64,000 nt of DNA. It comes from Lysobacter sp. ISL-50 (GTDB taxonomy: Bacteria; Pseudomonadota; Gammaproteobacteria; Xanthomonadales; Xanthomonadaceae). The position numbers and the translations under genes were made by a program. The stretch is taken from NCBI RefSeq assembly GCF_018612875.1, contig NZ_JAGGRI010000017.1:206846-270845 (forward strand), in the 5' to 3' direction. The notes under the pieces were generated by a model. It was not told the origin of the DNA, did no database searches, and worked only from the letters and a program-made list of their open reading frames with translations. Shown one piece after another: positions 26,963-37,100 of this stretch (position 1 is its first letter; each line of letters opens with the position of its first letter).

Positions 26963-28032
26963 GTGCCACAGTTGAGGCGTCCGCCGATCAGCCGCTGTCG
27001 CGTCGGATGGGCTCGTTCGAGCGCAACCTCACTTGGTGGGTGCTCGCTTGCATTGTCGTCGGTACCGCTCTGGGCTATCTCTTCCCAGGGCTGTTCGCCA
27101 CGCTTGGTGCGGCGCAGATCGCCAAGGTCAACCTGCCGGTAGCGGTGCTGATCTGGCTGATGATCATCCCAATGCTGCTGAAGATCGACTACGCCGCGAT
27201 GGGACAGGTGAAGCGGCATTGGCGCGGCATCGGCGTCACCTTGTTCGTCAACTGGGCGGTCAAGCCGTTTTCGATGGCGCTGCTTGCCTGGATATTCATC
27301 CGCCACGTCTTCGCCGGCTATCTGCCCGCCGAGCAACTCGATTCCTATGTCGCCGGACTGATTCTGCTGGCAGCGGCGCCATGCACGGCGATGGTCTTCG
27401 TCTGGAGCAACCTGTGCGACGGCGACCCGGAGTTCACCCTCAGCCAGGTCGCGCTCAACGATCTGATCATGGTGATCGCATTCGCGCCGATCGTGGGGTT
27501 GCTGCTCGGGATTTCTTCGATCGCGGTGCCGTGGCCGACGTTGATGCTGTCGGTGGGTCTGTACATCGTGGTACCGGTGCTGATCGCGGCGATCCTGCGC
27601 AAGGTCGTGTTGTCGCGGAGCGGTGAGGCGGGGCTGCAAGCGCTCCTTAAGCGTCTAGGGCCGATTTCGCTGGGTTCGTTGCTGCTCATGCTGGTGCTGC
27701 TGTTCGGTTTCCAGGGAAGGCAGATCGTCGCGCAGCCGGCGATCATTGCGATGCTCGCGGTACCGATCCTGATCCAGGTGTACTTCAACTCCGGCGTCTC
27801 GTATTGGCTCAATCGCAAGCTGGGGGTCGCGCATTGCGTGGCAGGGCCGTCGGCACTGATCGGCGCCAGCAATTTCTTCGAACTCGCAGTCGCCGCGGCC
27901 GTAGGCATTTTCGGCGTGCATTCCGGCGCCGCGCTGGCGACGGTGGTGGGTGTCCTGGTGGAAGTGCCCGTGATGCTGTCGGTGGTCCGCATCGTCAACT
28001 CGTCCAAGGGCTGGTATGGCGCCCGCGCCTGA
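26959..28032 (+). CDS. acr3: Arsenite efflux permease, ACR3 family
   Basis: 357 residues with ten predicted membrane helices. The family hallmark around the essential cysteine is present (LAAAPCTAMVFVWSNL), as are the TLSQVALNDLIMVIAFAP and VAHCVAGPSALIGASNFFELAVA segments. It extrudes arsenite from the cytoplasm using the proton gradient. Its ATG overlaps the arsR stop (ATGA), so the two are coupled. The length fits bacterial ACR3. Confidence 0.95.
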   Translation: MSATVEASADQPLSRRMGSFERNLTWWVLACIVVGTALGYLFPGLFATLGAAQIAKVNLPVAVLIWLMIIPMLLKIDYAAMGQVKRHWRGIGVTLFVNWAVKPFSMALLAWIFIRHVFAGYLPAEQLDSYVAGLILLAAAPCTAMVFVWSNLCDGDPEFTLSQVALNDLIMVIAFAPIVGLLLGISSIAVPWPTLMLSVGLYIVVPVLIAAILRKVVLSRSGEAGLQALLKRLGPISLGSLLLMLVLLFGFQGRQIVAQPAIIAMLAVPILIQVYFNSGVSYWLNRKLGVAHCVAGPSALIGASNFFELAVAAAVGIFGVHSGAALATVVGVLVEVPVMLSVVRIVNSSKGWYGARA

Positions 28033-28059
28033 TCAAGCAGCACGTCTCCCGGAGCACCA

Positions 28060-28551
28060 ATGAACGGCCAGTACAACGTCTTGTTTTTATGCACGGGCAA
28101 CTCTGCCCGCAGCATCATCGCCGAAGCGGTGGCGAACCAGTTGGGTAAGGGGCGCATCACTGCCTACAGCGCGGGGAGCCAGCCGCGGGGCGGGGTGCAT
28201 CCTGTCGCGATCGAGGTTTTGAACAAGGCCGGGTTACCGACGGCTGAACTGCGCAGCAAGGCGTGGGATGAATTCGCCAAGCCTGGTGCGCCCGAGATGG
28301 ATCTGGTCATCACGGTATGCGATCGCGCCGCCGGGGAAAGCTGCCCGATCTGGCCGGGGCAGCCCGCTACCGCGCATTGGGGGATCGAAGATCCTGCCGA
28401 TGCCATGGGATCTCCCGAGCATATCCAGAAGGCTTTCACGAATGTGATGCTGCTGTTGCAACACCGCATCTCGCTCCTGCTCGCGCTGAAGGTTGAAGCG
28501 CTGGATCGATTGGTGATGCAGACGGCGGCCCGGAAGATCGGAAAGGACTAG
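28060..28551 (+). CDS. arsC: Arsenate reductase, LMW-phosphatase fold
   Basis: 163 residues. The N-terminal P-loop FLCTGNSARS carries the nucleophile Cys11. Further cysteines occur in VITVCDRAAGESCP (near residues 87-95), as in thioredoxin- or glutathione-linked LMW-PTP arsenate reductases. It reduces arsenate to arsenite for export by Acr3. It lies 27 bases after acr3, with GGAGCACC before the ATG, and ends the operon. Confidence 0.93.
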   Translation: MNGQYNVLFLCTGNSARSIIAEAVANQLGKGRITAYSAGSQPRGGVHPVAIEVLNKAGLPTAELRSKAWDEFAKPGAPEMDLVITVCDRAAGESCPIWPGQPATAHWGIEDPADAMGSPEHIQKAFTNVMLLLQHRISLLLALKVEALDRLVMQTAARKIGKD

Positions 28552-28831
28552 TTACGCGGGATCGGGATCGATCCCCGGGATCAGCGCACTTCCAACTGCC
28601 CGAGTTCGAATCGGTCTTCTCACGCCGGGGAATACTGGGAGTCGGCCAGCTATATCGAGAGCAACGACGCCATCGGCGAAGCCGTGGATGACGCCGCCGC
28701 TGACCTCATGGCGCGTGTGAATGCTCCGGGCAAGGGGGGGCTGTCGCGGCGGCGGTTGATAATTGTTCCGGGACTTGAATGCCCCCGGCTTCTTGCGGAG
28801 CCGGCAATTCTGGCCCCTGATGCTCAAGAAA
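28552..28831. other. Convergent intergenic region, ars / ompA-like
   Basis: 280 bases between convergent genes. A GC-rich inverted repeat around 28559-28585 (GGGATCGATCCC core) could terminate either side. From about 28621 the plus strand has a coding-like stretch (HAGEYWESASYIESNDAIG) with no clear start, possibly a gene remnant. Confidence 0.35.
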
Positions 28832-29440
28832 CTACTCTCGCGAGAGGATGGCTTCTACACGCCGATTCTTGGCGCGACCGCCCGAGTCATCGCTGCCGTC
28901 TGGGCGTTGGTTGGGGGCGACGGGATCGGCTTCGCCGTAACCGGCGGCCTGGAGGCGTTCGGTCGGTACGCCGTTTGCGGTCATCCACGTTTTCACCGCG
29001 TCGGCGCGACGCTTGGACAGGCCGAGGTTGTAGGCGTCGTCGCCTTTCGCGTCCGTGTAACCCTTGAGTCGTACCGTGCCGTGGGTCTTGCCGATCAACG
29101 CCGCAAGCGTGCGCAAGTTCTCTTCCGCAGCCGGCAAGATGTCGGCTTGGTCGAACGCGAACAGCGTGTCGGCAGGCAGGGCGACATGGATTTCGTGGTC
29201 GCGGATTTCGCCGCCGAGGGCACGGACAAGGCCCTGCAATTCCGAGACTCGGCCTGTCAGTCCGCTTACGTTGCCGCTCAGTGCGGACCCGCCGTTGCGC
29301 GCCGGAACGGCAGGCGTCGTTGCAGGGGCGGTCGATGCAGCCGGTGCTTGCGTGGCCTGCTGCGCTGCGGGCTGCTCGCGCGTGCAGCCGGGCGCGAACA
29401 GCGCGAGCAGCGCGACAATGAGTCCGGCAATCCGCTTCAT
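28832..29440 (-). CDS. OmpA-family lipoprotein
   Basis: 202 residues. A lipoprotein signal (LIVALLALFAPGC) is followed by an Ala/Pro-rich linker, a short heptad-like segment (LTGRVSELQGLVRALGGEI) and an OmpA peptidoglycan-binding domain (LFAFDQADILPAAEENL, YTDAKGDDAYNLGLSKRRA, GYGEADPVAPN, NRRVEAIL). It should anchor in the outer membrane and bind peptidoglycan. Its ATG overlaps the upstream lipoprotein stop (ATGA), so the two are translated together. A broken relative of its C-terminal half occurs at 58587-58873. Confidence 0.9.
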   Translation of the reverse strand: MKRIAGLIVALLALFAPGCTREQPAAQQATQAPAASTAPATTPAVPARNGGSALSGNVSGLTGRVSELQGLVRALGGEIRDHEIHVALPADTLFAFDQADILPAAEENLRTLAALIGKTHGTVRLKGYTDAKGDDAYNLGLSKRRADAVKTWMTANGVPTERLQAAGYGEADPVAPNQRPDGSDDSGGRAKNRRVEAILSRE

Positions 29441-29991
29441 CGGTGCACGGTCACGCCGTCGAACGGGCCGACATCGGGAATGTTGATCGAAACGGTAGCG
29501 GAACCGGCCGGAGGTGCGGGGAACTTGAACCACACCGCCGCTTGCGAGCCGCGATTGATGTCCAGACGCAGCACTCTCCCGGTGGGAGCGACGGGAGAGG
29601 CCATCGGTTTGCCAGTGTCGTCTCTGAGAACGCTGTAGCGCTGCGATGTGCTGTCATCGACAACACTCACATCCTCAATTTTCTGATCGATGAAAAACAG
29701 GTTCTTGTCAGGGGCGGGTTTCACCTGGAACTGCACGGTAAGCAAATTGCCGGTGACCGTGGCTTTGGTGAGATCCCATTGCGAGCCCTGCGGGCCGGAC
29801 TGAGTGGCCATCGGCGCAGATGCGACGGCGGACGCGCGATCTGGCGGGGCGATGGTTGGATTCGCCGCTTCCGGTGCGGACGCCGGCGAGGTGGCAGGCG
29901 GCGTATTTGCGGTCTCGGCGGGAGGCGTGGGCTGCGAGCACGACGCCAGCGACATGGCAACGACAAACGTGGCAGTACGGGGAATCATCAT
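29437..29991 (-). CDS. Putative lipoprotein of unknown function
   Basis: 184 residues. A lipobox-like VVAMSLASC is followed by a Pro/Ala-rich linker and a beta-rich C-terminal domain (about 85-184) with VTGNLLTVQFQVKP, YSVLRDDTGKPM, VLRLDINRGSQAAVWFKFPAPP and a terminal NIPDVGPFDGVTV. I cannot name the domain. Two adjacent ATG codons (29991 and 29988) are possible starts; the ribosome site is weak. The coupling to the OmpA-like lipoprotein suggests an envelope complex of the two. Confidence 0.7.
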   Translation of the reverse strand: MMIPRTATFVVAMSLASCSQPTPPAETANTPPATSPASAPEAANPTIAPPDRASAVASAPMATQSGPQGSQWDLTKATVTGNLLTVQFQVKPAPDKNLFFIDQKIEDVSVVDDSTSQRYSVLRDDTGKPMASPVAPTGRVLRLDINRGSQAAVWFKFPAPPAGSATVSINIPDVGPFDGVTVHR

Positions 29992-30327
29992 CGATCCGTA
30001 TCCGGCGTCTGGGAGTCCGATAATAAGCGCCGCGAGCAAACCAGGGCAACCTGGCGCGTGGCCTGCGGAAGGTCCGGACGCAGACGTCGTCAACCAATCT
30101 CGTCACCGCTATTGGTTCGCCTTTCGCAGGCATTTTCTCGATCAATCGCGTAAGTCCTTCTATTCGCTTCCTTCTCAGGGTGCCGGGCCATTTCTGCAGA
30201 GGAGATTCGGATGCCTGTCATATCTGTACGGTGACGCGTAAGGGCGGCATGCATCGCATTTAATTATTGCTGTGGACGCTAACGCGAACCTGGCGCAGAA
30301 TCGCCGAATATCACGTCAGGTGGCGCA

Positions 30328-31464
30328 ATGGCACATTCGATGCTTTTCGCGTTGGTGCTGGCGGCGGGGACGCCGCTTCCCCAGGTCGATACCACGGCCG
30401 TCGCCACGGGCCTCAAGCACCCCTGGTCGATGGCCTTTCTTCCGGGCGGCGATTTTCTGGTCAGCGAAAAGCAGGGCGGTTTCGTCCGGGTCGCCGCGGA
30501 TGGAACGAAATTTCCGATCGCGGGCATGCCGTCGGATATCGACAATGTTCGGCAAACGCGAGCCGATAACAGCGGCCTGTTCGACGTCGTGCTGCATCCG
30601 GATTTTGTTCAGAACCGGCGGCTCTATTTTTCCTATGCCTCCAAGGATTCGACCGGATCGACCACTCGCTTGTCCACGGCGCGCCTGGTGGATGATGGAC
30701 TTGTGGATATTCAGGTGCTGTTCGACGCGACTCCACGTTCCAGCGAGCGCTTCCACTACGGTGGCGGACTGCTGATCGATCGCCATCGTCGGCTGTATCT
30801 GACCGTGGGCGAACGTCATTACCACGAACGCGACAATCCGCCGATGCCATCGGCGCAGGACCCTGCCAGCAGACACGGCAAGGTCTATCGATTCGCGCTC
30901 GACGGTCGGCCCGCCGCTGGCAATCCCGATTTTGGCGCCGATGCGGTTCCTGGACTCTATGCGACCGGCATTCGCGCGGCTCAAGGCCTGGCGCAAGGTC
31001 CCGACGACGATCGCATCTGGATGTCCGAACACGGTCCAGTGGGCGGCGATGAGATCAATATCCTGCGGCCGCGCGCCAACTACGGCTGGCCGGTGAAGAC
31101 AGCGGGTGTCTATCGCGATCGTGAGTACGCTCCCAACTCGCTGCCCGGCGCGATCTACACCGCTCCTGCCTGGATCTGGAAAGATCGCACCGTAGCGCCG
31201 ACCGGTTTGACGGTGTACAGCGGGTCGCAGTTTCCCCAGTGGCGCGGCGACCTGATCATGACAGGCCTCGGCAGCGGCCACCTGATGCGCGTCGACCTCG
31301 ATGGCGAACGCGTTGTCGGCATCGACTATCTCATCGGCGGCATCCGGTTTCGCAATGTGAAGCAAGCCGCGGACGGCAAGCTTTATGCGTTGACGGACGA
31401 GCCTGAGGGCCGAATCCTGCGGTTGGAGCGAAAGGCGTCCACGGAAACTTCGCGACCCCAATAG
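30328..31464 (+). CDS. PQQ-dependent sugar dehydrogenase (Asd/YliI-like)
   Basis: 378 residues. A short hydrophobic leader (MAHSMLFALVLAAGTP) suggests export. The six-bladed propeller of the soluble glucose/sorbosone dehydrogenase family is clear: VATGLKHPWSMAFLPGGDFLVSEK, GLFDVVLHPDF, LYLTVGERHYHERDN, SRHGKVYRFALDG, MSEHGPVGGDEINILRPRANYGWP and PTGLTVYSGSQFPQWRGDL. These enzymes oxidise aldoses in the periplasm with PQQ and calcium. No PQQ biosynthesis genes are in the window. AGGTGG precedes the ATG. It appears to be a single gene. Confidence 0.9.
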   Translation: MAHSMLFALVLAAGTPLPQVDTTAVATGLKHPWSMAFLPGGDFLVSEKQGGFVRVAADGTKFPIAGMPSDIDNVRQTRADNSGLFDVVLHPDFVQNRRLYFSYASKDSTGSTTRLSTARLVDDGLVDIQVLFDATPRSSERFHYGGGLLIDRHRRLYLTVGERHYHERDNPPMPSAQDPASRHGKVYRFALDGRPAAGNPDFGADAVPGLYATGIRAAQGLAQGPDDDRIWMSEHGPVGGDEINILRPRANYGWPVKTAGVYRDREYAPNSLPGAIYTAPAWIWKDRTVAPTGLTVYSGSQFPQWRGDLIMTGLGSGHLMRVDLDGERVVGIDYLIGGIRFRNVKQAADGKLYALTDEPEGRILRLERKASTETSRPQ

Positions 31465-31884
31465 CGATTGCATGCATTCGCACCGATGACTGCCCGCGGC
31501 CAAGCGGACATCGAAAGCCCTGCGGACCGAAGCCGTACTGTCATCAATAGGCGACCGGGAGGCTTCGGCAATTACCCCGGTGTCTGGCGTAATCGCTTCA
31601 GCGCTTAAAGGCGCTTATGGATAGGCCGATCCGATTACGTCGGTGTGCATCCGAGGCGAGACGGAAAGCGGCCGGAGTTTGCCTGTCGGCCGAGTTAAAG
31701 GAACCGGCCGTCGGAAGACCCGAGCCCACACGAAACCGAAGCGCATCCATCGCCTCGGCCGCGGGCCGCCCGACCAAGGGCATCCACCTCTGGATTTGCC
31801 GCCGCGACGGCGACATTGCGCCGACATCGCCAATCCATAGTGCGGCACCGCCCGGATCCGGCTGCGAGCCGGGGGCAGGCCCGG
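31465..31884. other. Intergenic, no supported gene
   Basis: 420 bases upstream of the MlaA gene. No clear promoter, RNA or remnant identified. Confidence 0.4.
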
Positions 31885-32832
31885 ATGATCGCGATGAAGA
31901 CCCTTCAATCTGTACTGCTCGCCTCAGCAGTCCTGGCGTTGAGCGCTTGCGCCGGCCAGTCCGCGAATTTGCGCGCGTCGGGGCCCGCGCCCGTTGAGGC
32001 AGCGGTGAGCCTGGCCGTCGAGCGCGAGGCGCTGGCATCGCCGGCCGAAGGCGAGCCGTCCTCGATCGCGCCGCTCGCGCGAGCGCGGATACCGACCCAA
32101 CCCATCGAACAGGCGAGCGCGGCGACAGTGGGATACGGCGCGGATGTTCGCCGTGACGAAGCTCCTGACGAATCCGCGGAAGCCGAAGAGACCGCCGCGG
32201 CGCTCTATACGGGCGCGGCGGTCCGAGATCCGTGGGAGCGCTACAACCGGCGCATCCATCGCTTCAACAGCGCAGTCGACAAGCGTGTGCTGCGTCCGCT
32301 CGCAGTCGGCTACGCCAAGGCGATCCCGGCGCGGGTGCGGTCGGGCGTGTCCAACTTCTTCGGTAATCTGGGCCAACCGGCCACGGCGATCAATCAAGCG
32401 TTGCAAGGCCGCCCCGTACCCGCGTTGAAATCGCTGGGGCGCTTCGCCGTCAATACCACGCTGGGCATTGCCGGAGTGTTCGATCCGGCGGCGTACATGG
32501 GGCTGCCCGAACACGACGGCGAAGACTTCGGACAAACGCTGGCGAGTTGGGGCTGGCGCGACTCGCGCTACTTGGTGATGCCGTTGCTGGGACCGCGTAC
32601 GGTCCGCGACGCCGCCGCCATCGTCGCCGACCAGCGGCTTTCGCCGTTGGCCTACCTCGGCGACAGGGGGGCTGCGAGCGCCTTGCAACTGCTCGAGATC
32701 GTCGACGGCCGCACCCAGCTGATGCCGATGGACCGAATTCGGCAGGAGGTGTACGACGACTACACCTTCGTGCGCGACGCCTGGACGCAGCGCCGACGCC
32801 ATCGGATCGACGAGCGCGAAGCGGACGACTGA
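31885..32832 (+). CDS. mlaA: MlaA (VacJ) family outer-membrane lipoprotein
   Basis: 315 residues. A lipobox (VLALSACAG) is followed by an unusually long, Ala/Glu-rich, low-complexity linker of about 95 residues and then the MlaA domain: VRDPWERYNRRIHRFNSAVDK, VSNFFGNLGQPATAINQALQG, LGRFAVNTTLGIAGVFDPA, EDFGQTLASWGW and LPLLGPRTVRDA-type segment. MlaA removes mislocalised phospholipid from the outer leaflet of the outer membrane. The other mla genes are not adjacent. An RND pump follows 115 bases later. The start could also be 31894. Confidence 0.9.
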   Translation: MIAMKTLQSVLLASAVLALSACAGQSANLRASGPAPVEAAVSLAVEREALASPAEGEPSSIAPLARARIPTQPIEQASAATVGYGADVRRDEAPDESAEAEETAAALYTGAAVRDPWERYNRRIHRFNSAVDKRVLRPLAVGYAKAIPARVRSGVSNFFGNLGQPATAINQALQGRPVPALKSLGRFAVNTTLGIAGVFDPAAYMGLPEHDGEDFGQTLASWGWRDSRYLVMPLLGPRTVRDAAAIVADQRLSPLAYLGDRGAASALQLLEIVDGRTQLMPMDRIRQEVYDDYTFVRDAWTQRRRHRIDEREADD

Positions 32833-32947
32833 AGCGCCGCGACATTTGCGCGACGCCTGCCTTCCATCCTGCCCCGAGCGTTCGACGGCGCGAAACGGTC
32901 CTGCGCCGCAGGCGCGAATGACGAGACGTTAAAAGGTCAATCTCGCA

Positions 32948-34120
32948 ATGAAACTTGCAGAAATCGCCATCGCCGGCGCCGCGGTCCTGATGCTTGCGGC
33001 GATCGTGAGCTTCCTGAAGAAGGAGGGCGTAAAAGCAGAGCCGCGGGCCGTGTTGCCGACGCCGGTCATGTCCGTGGCGCTGACGCGCGCGCGGATGGAG
33101 GAACTGCCGGTGCGCGTCGCGGCGAACGGCAGCGTCGCGGCCTGGCGCGAGGCCATCGTCGGCAGCGAGAGCGACGGCTTGCGCCTGACCGAGGTGCGGG
33201 CCGACGTCGGCGATACGGTACGGCGCGGCGATGTGCTGGCCGTGCTCGACGCCGAGGTCGTCAAGGCCGAGCTGGCCGAGGCGAGCGCGGCGGTGGCCCA
33301 GGTCGAAGCCGAGGCGATGGAAGCGTCAGCGAACGCGTCGCGCGCCAAGGCGCTGGAAGGTTCCGGCGCTATGTCCGCGCAGCAGATCGCGCAATACTTC
33401 GCCGCGGCACAGACCGCGCGTGCGCGGCTGGAGGCGGCGCGCGCGGCCCAGCGGCGCCACCGCGTGCGCGTGGCCCAGGCGCGGGTACTGGCGCCGGACG
33501 ACGGCGTGGTCAGCTCGCGCACCGCGACCGTCGGAGCCGTGGCGCCGGTGGGCGAGGAACTGTTCCGCGTCATCAAGGACGGCCGCCTGGAGTGGCGCGC
33601 GGTGGTGCCGGCGATGGACTTGGACAAGCTGCGGCGCGGCCAAACCGCGTCGTTGGCCATCGCCGGGCAGGCGCCGGTTCGCGGCGAATTGCGCGCGCTC
33701 GCACCCACCATCAGCGCCGAAACACGCAGCGGCCTGGCCTATGTCGATCTGCCGCGTGACGCCGCGATCCGCTCCGGCGCATTCGCCAGCGGCTACATCG
33801 AAGTGGGGCGCAGGCGTGCCCTGACGCTGCCGCAGAGCGCGGTATCGCTGCGCGAGGGCTTCAGCTACGTCATGCAAGTCGGCGCGGATGCCAAGGTGTC
33901 GAAGAAGAAGGTCGTCGTCGGCCGTCGCGCAGGCGCTCGGATCGAGATCATCGCGGGCTTGTTGCAGACCGATGATGTGATCGCATCCGGCCTGGGCTTC
34001 CTCAGCGACGGCGATCGGGTCGACGTCGTCGTCCGGTCCGGCGGCGACGACCTGGGCGACGGCGCGCTCGCCGTCGCCGCGGGGCGCGCCTTCGCGGCGC
34101 CAGCCTGGAGCGGGCCGTGA
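32948..34120 (+). CDS. RND efflux membrane fusion protein
   Basis: 390 residues. An uncleaved N-terminal helix (AIAGAAVLMLAAIVSF) anchors it to the inner membrane. The lipoyl/barrel-sandwich parts (VGSESDGLRLTEVRADVGDTVRRGDVLAVLD and ARVLAPDDGVVSSRTATVGAVAP) flank an alanine-rich helical hairpin. A beta-barrel and membrane-proximal domain follow (LTLPQSAVSLREGFSYVMQV). It links the pump encoded next to an outer-membrane channel, which is not present here. The stop overlaps the GTG start of the pump by four bases. Confidence 0.92.
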   Translation: MKLAEIAIAGAAVLMLAAIVSFLKKEGVKAEPRAVLPTPVMSVALTRARMEELPVRVAANGSVAAWREAIVGSESDGLRLTEVRADVGDTVRRGDVLAVLDAEVVKAELAEASAAVAQVEAEAMEASANASRAKALEGSGAMSAQQIAQYFAAAQTARARLEAARAAQRRHRVRVAQARVLAPDDGVVSSRTATVGAVAPVGEELFRVIKDGRLEWRAVVPAMDLDKLRRGQTASLAIAGQAPVRGELRALAPTISAETRSGLAYVDLPRDAAIRSGAFASGYIEVGRRRALTLPQSAVSLREGFSYVMQVGADAKVSKKKVVVGRRAGARIEIIAGLLQTDDVIASGLGFLSDGDRVDVVVRSGGDDLGDGALAVAAGRAFAAPAWSGP

Positions 34121-37100
34121 GTCTCAACGTTTCGGCCTGGTCGATTCGCAATCCGGTCGCCACCACGCTGTTGTTCGCCTTGTTGACGCTGGCCGGAACG
34201 GCCGGCTTCGCGGCCATGAAAATCCAGAACTTCCCCGACCTGGACTTCCCCATCATCACCGTCACCGCCGCGCTGCCGGGCGCTTCGCCGCCCCAACTGG
34301 AGGGCGAGGTGGCGCGCAAGATCGAGGACGCGCTGGCCAGGCTGCAGGGAATCAAGCACATCAAGAGCACGCTGACCGACGGCGTCGCCACCATCAACGC
34401 CGAGTTCCACGTCGGCAAGCCCGTGCAGGATGCGCTGGAGGATGTGCGCGACGCCGTGTCCGGCACGCGCGCGAACCTGCCGGCCAACTTGCAGGACCCG
34501 ATCGTCAAGAAGGTCGAACTGGCCGATTCGCCGGTATTGATCTATGCGGTGTCCTCGCGCGTCCTGGACGAGGAAGCGCTGTCCTGGCTGGTCGACGGCA
34601 AGATCGCCAAGCGGCTGCTGGCGGTGTCCGGAGTCGGCGCGGTGTCGCGCGTGGGCGGAGTCGAGCGCGAGATCCGCGTCGAACTCGATCCGCAGCGCCT
34701 GCTCGCCCTGAACGTCACCGCCGCCGATGTTTCCCGGCAACTGCGCGAACTGCAGCAGGAAGCGTCCGGCGGGCGGGTCAATCTCGGCGGCGCCGAACAG
34801 TCCGTGCGGACCATCGCCACGGTGGCGTCCGCCGCCGAGATCGCCGATCTCGACATCGCCCTGGGCGACGGCCGCCGGGTCCGCATCGACCAGGTCGCCG
34901 CGGTGCGCGACGCCGCCGCCGATTCGCGCTCGGCGGCGCGTTTCGATGGCAAGCCGGTGGTGGCGTTCGAAGTGGCGCGCGCGCGCGGCGCCGGTGAGCT
35001 GGACGTCGCCCGCGGTGCGCGCGAAGCCATCGAAGCGCTGCGCGCCGCGCATCCGGATGTCCGCTTCGAAGAGGCGGTCGGCTATGTCGATCCAATCGTG
35101 GAGAACTACCGCGGCTCGATGATGCTGTTGTACGAAGGCGCCGCGCTGGCGGTGCTGGTGGTATTCGTGTTCCTGCGCGACTGGCGCGCGACCCTGATCG
35201 CGGCGGTGGCGCTGCCGCTGTCGGTGATCCCTACGTTCGCGGCGATGCAGTTGATCGGCTTCAGCCTCAACACTGTCTCGCTGCTGTCGTTGTCGTTGGT
35301 GATCGGCGTGCTGGTCGACGACGCGATCGTCGAGATCGAGAACATCGAGCGGCACCTGCTGATGGGCAAACCGCCGATCCGCGCCGCCCGCGAGGCGGCC
35401 GACGAGATCGGTCTGGCGGTTGTCGCCACCACCTTCACCCTGATCGCCGTGTTCCTGCCCACTTCGCTGATGGGCGGCTTGGTCGGAAAGTACTTCGTGC
35501 AATTCGGCTGGACCGCCGCGGTGGCGGTGTTCTTCTCCCTGGTCGTCGCGCGCATGTTGACGCCGACCATGGCCGCGTACCTGCTCAAGCCCGCGCGCCG
35601 GCGGCAGCGCCTGCCGCGCTGGGTTCTGGTCTACCTGCAATGGGCGCGCGCCTGTCTGCGGCGCCGCGCGCTCACGCTCGGCGCGGCAGTGCTGCTGGTC
35701 GGCGCCGGCGCGGCGATCGCGTTCGCCCTGCCAGGAGAATTCATACCCGCCGACGACGGCGATCAGACCCAGGCGACACTGACGCTGCCGCCGGGGAGCA
35801 CCTTGCAAGACACCCTGGCCGTGGCCGAACAGGCCCGCCGCGCGATTGCCGGCCATGCGCAGGTGCGCTCGGTTTACACCGCCATCGGCGGCGGTGGCGG
35901 CGGCGGTGAAGGGCCGGACGAGCATGCCGCGTCCGCCACCGTCGCCACCGCGGTGTTGACCGTGAACCTGGCGCCGCGCACCGGGCGGCACGGCGCCACG
36001 CGGCAAACCATCGAACGCGAGCTGCGCGACGCCTTGCGGCGCCTGCCCGGCGCGCGCATCGGCGTGGGTGCGGGCGATGGCAGCGAGGGCTACGAACTGG
36101 TGCTGGCGTCCGAGGACGGGCAGCGGCTGACCCAGCATGCCGCCGTGGTCGAGCGCGAACTGCGGACGCTGCCAGGCATCGGATCGGTGACCTCGTCGGC
36201 GAGCCCGGTCCGGCCGGAGCTGGTGGTCCGTCCCGATTTCGCGCGCGCCGCGGACCTGGGCGTGAGTTCGGCGGCGATCGCCGAAACCCTGCGCGTGGCG
36301 ACGTTGGGCGACTACCGCCAGGACTTGGCCAAGCTCAATCTCAGCGAGCGTCAGGTGCCGGTGGTGGTGAGGTTGGCCGATCGCGGCCGCGTCGATCTGG
36401 ACGTGTTGCGGCGCCTGCCCGTGCCGGGCGCGCGCGCGCCGGTGCCGCTGGAGAGCGTGGCCGATCTGCAAGTTCTCAACGGCCCCGCTGAACTCACCCG
36501 TCTGGACCGGAGGCGTAACGTCAATTTCAAGGTCGAACTCAACGGCCGGCCGCTGGGCGAGGTCGAACGCGACGCCGCCGCGCTGCCGAGCCTGCGCGAG
36601 CTGCCGGGCGACATCGTGCTCAGTTCCACCGGCGACGCCGAAGCGATGGCCGAACTGGCGTCGGGCTTCGCCGTGGCGATGCTCGCCGGCATCGCGTGCA
36701 TCTACGCGGTGCTGGTGCTGCTGCTCAAGGACTTCCTGCAGCCGTTCACCGTGCTCAGCGCTCTGGTTCTGTCCGTTCCCGGCGCATTCGCGGCCTTGCT
36801 GGCAACCGGCTCGGCGCTGTCGATGCCGTCGATGATCGGCCTGATCACGCTGATGGGCATCACCACCAAGAACTCGATCCTGTTAGTGGACTACATCGTC
36901 ATCGCCCGCCGCGACCACGGGTTCAATCGGCGTCGGGCGATCGTCGATGCCTGCCGCAAGCGCGCGCGTCCGATCGTCATGACCACGCTCGCGATGGGCG
37001 CGGGCATGTTGCCGATCGCGCTGGGCATCGGCGCCGATTCCAGCTTCCGCGCGCCGATGGCGATCGTGGTGATCGGCGGTCTGGTCACCTCAACCGTGCT

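Noticed and set aside
28590..28640. GTTCGAATC resembling a tRNA T-loop
   Set aside because: The flanking bases do not form the T stem, and no acceptor or anticodon arm can be drawn.
33865..36471. A minus-strand open frame of 868 codons
   Set aside because: Antisense to the RND fusion protein and pump; composition is Arg/Gln/His/Gly-rich with no fold or start signal.
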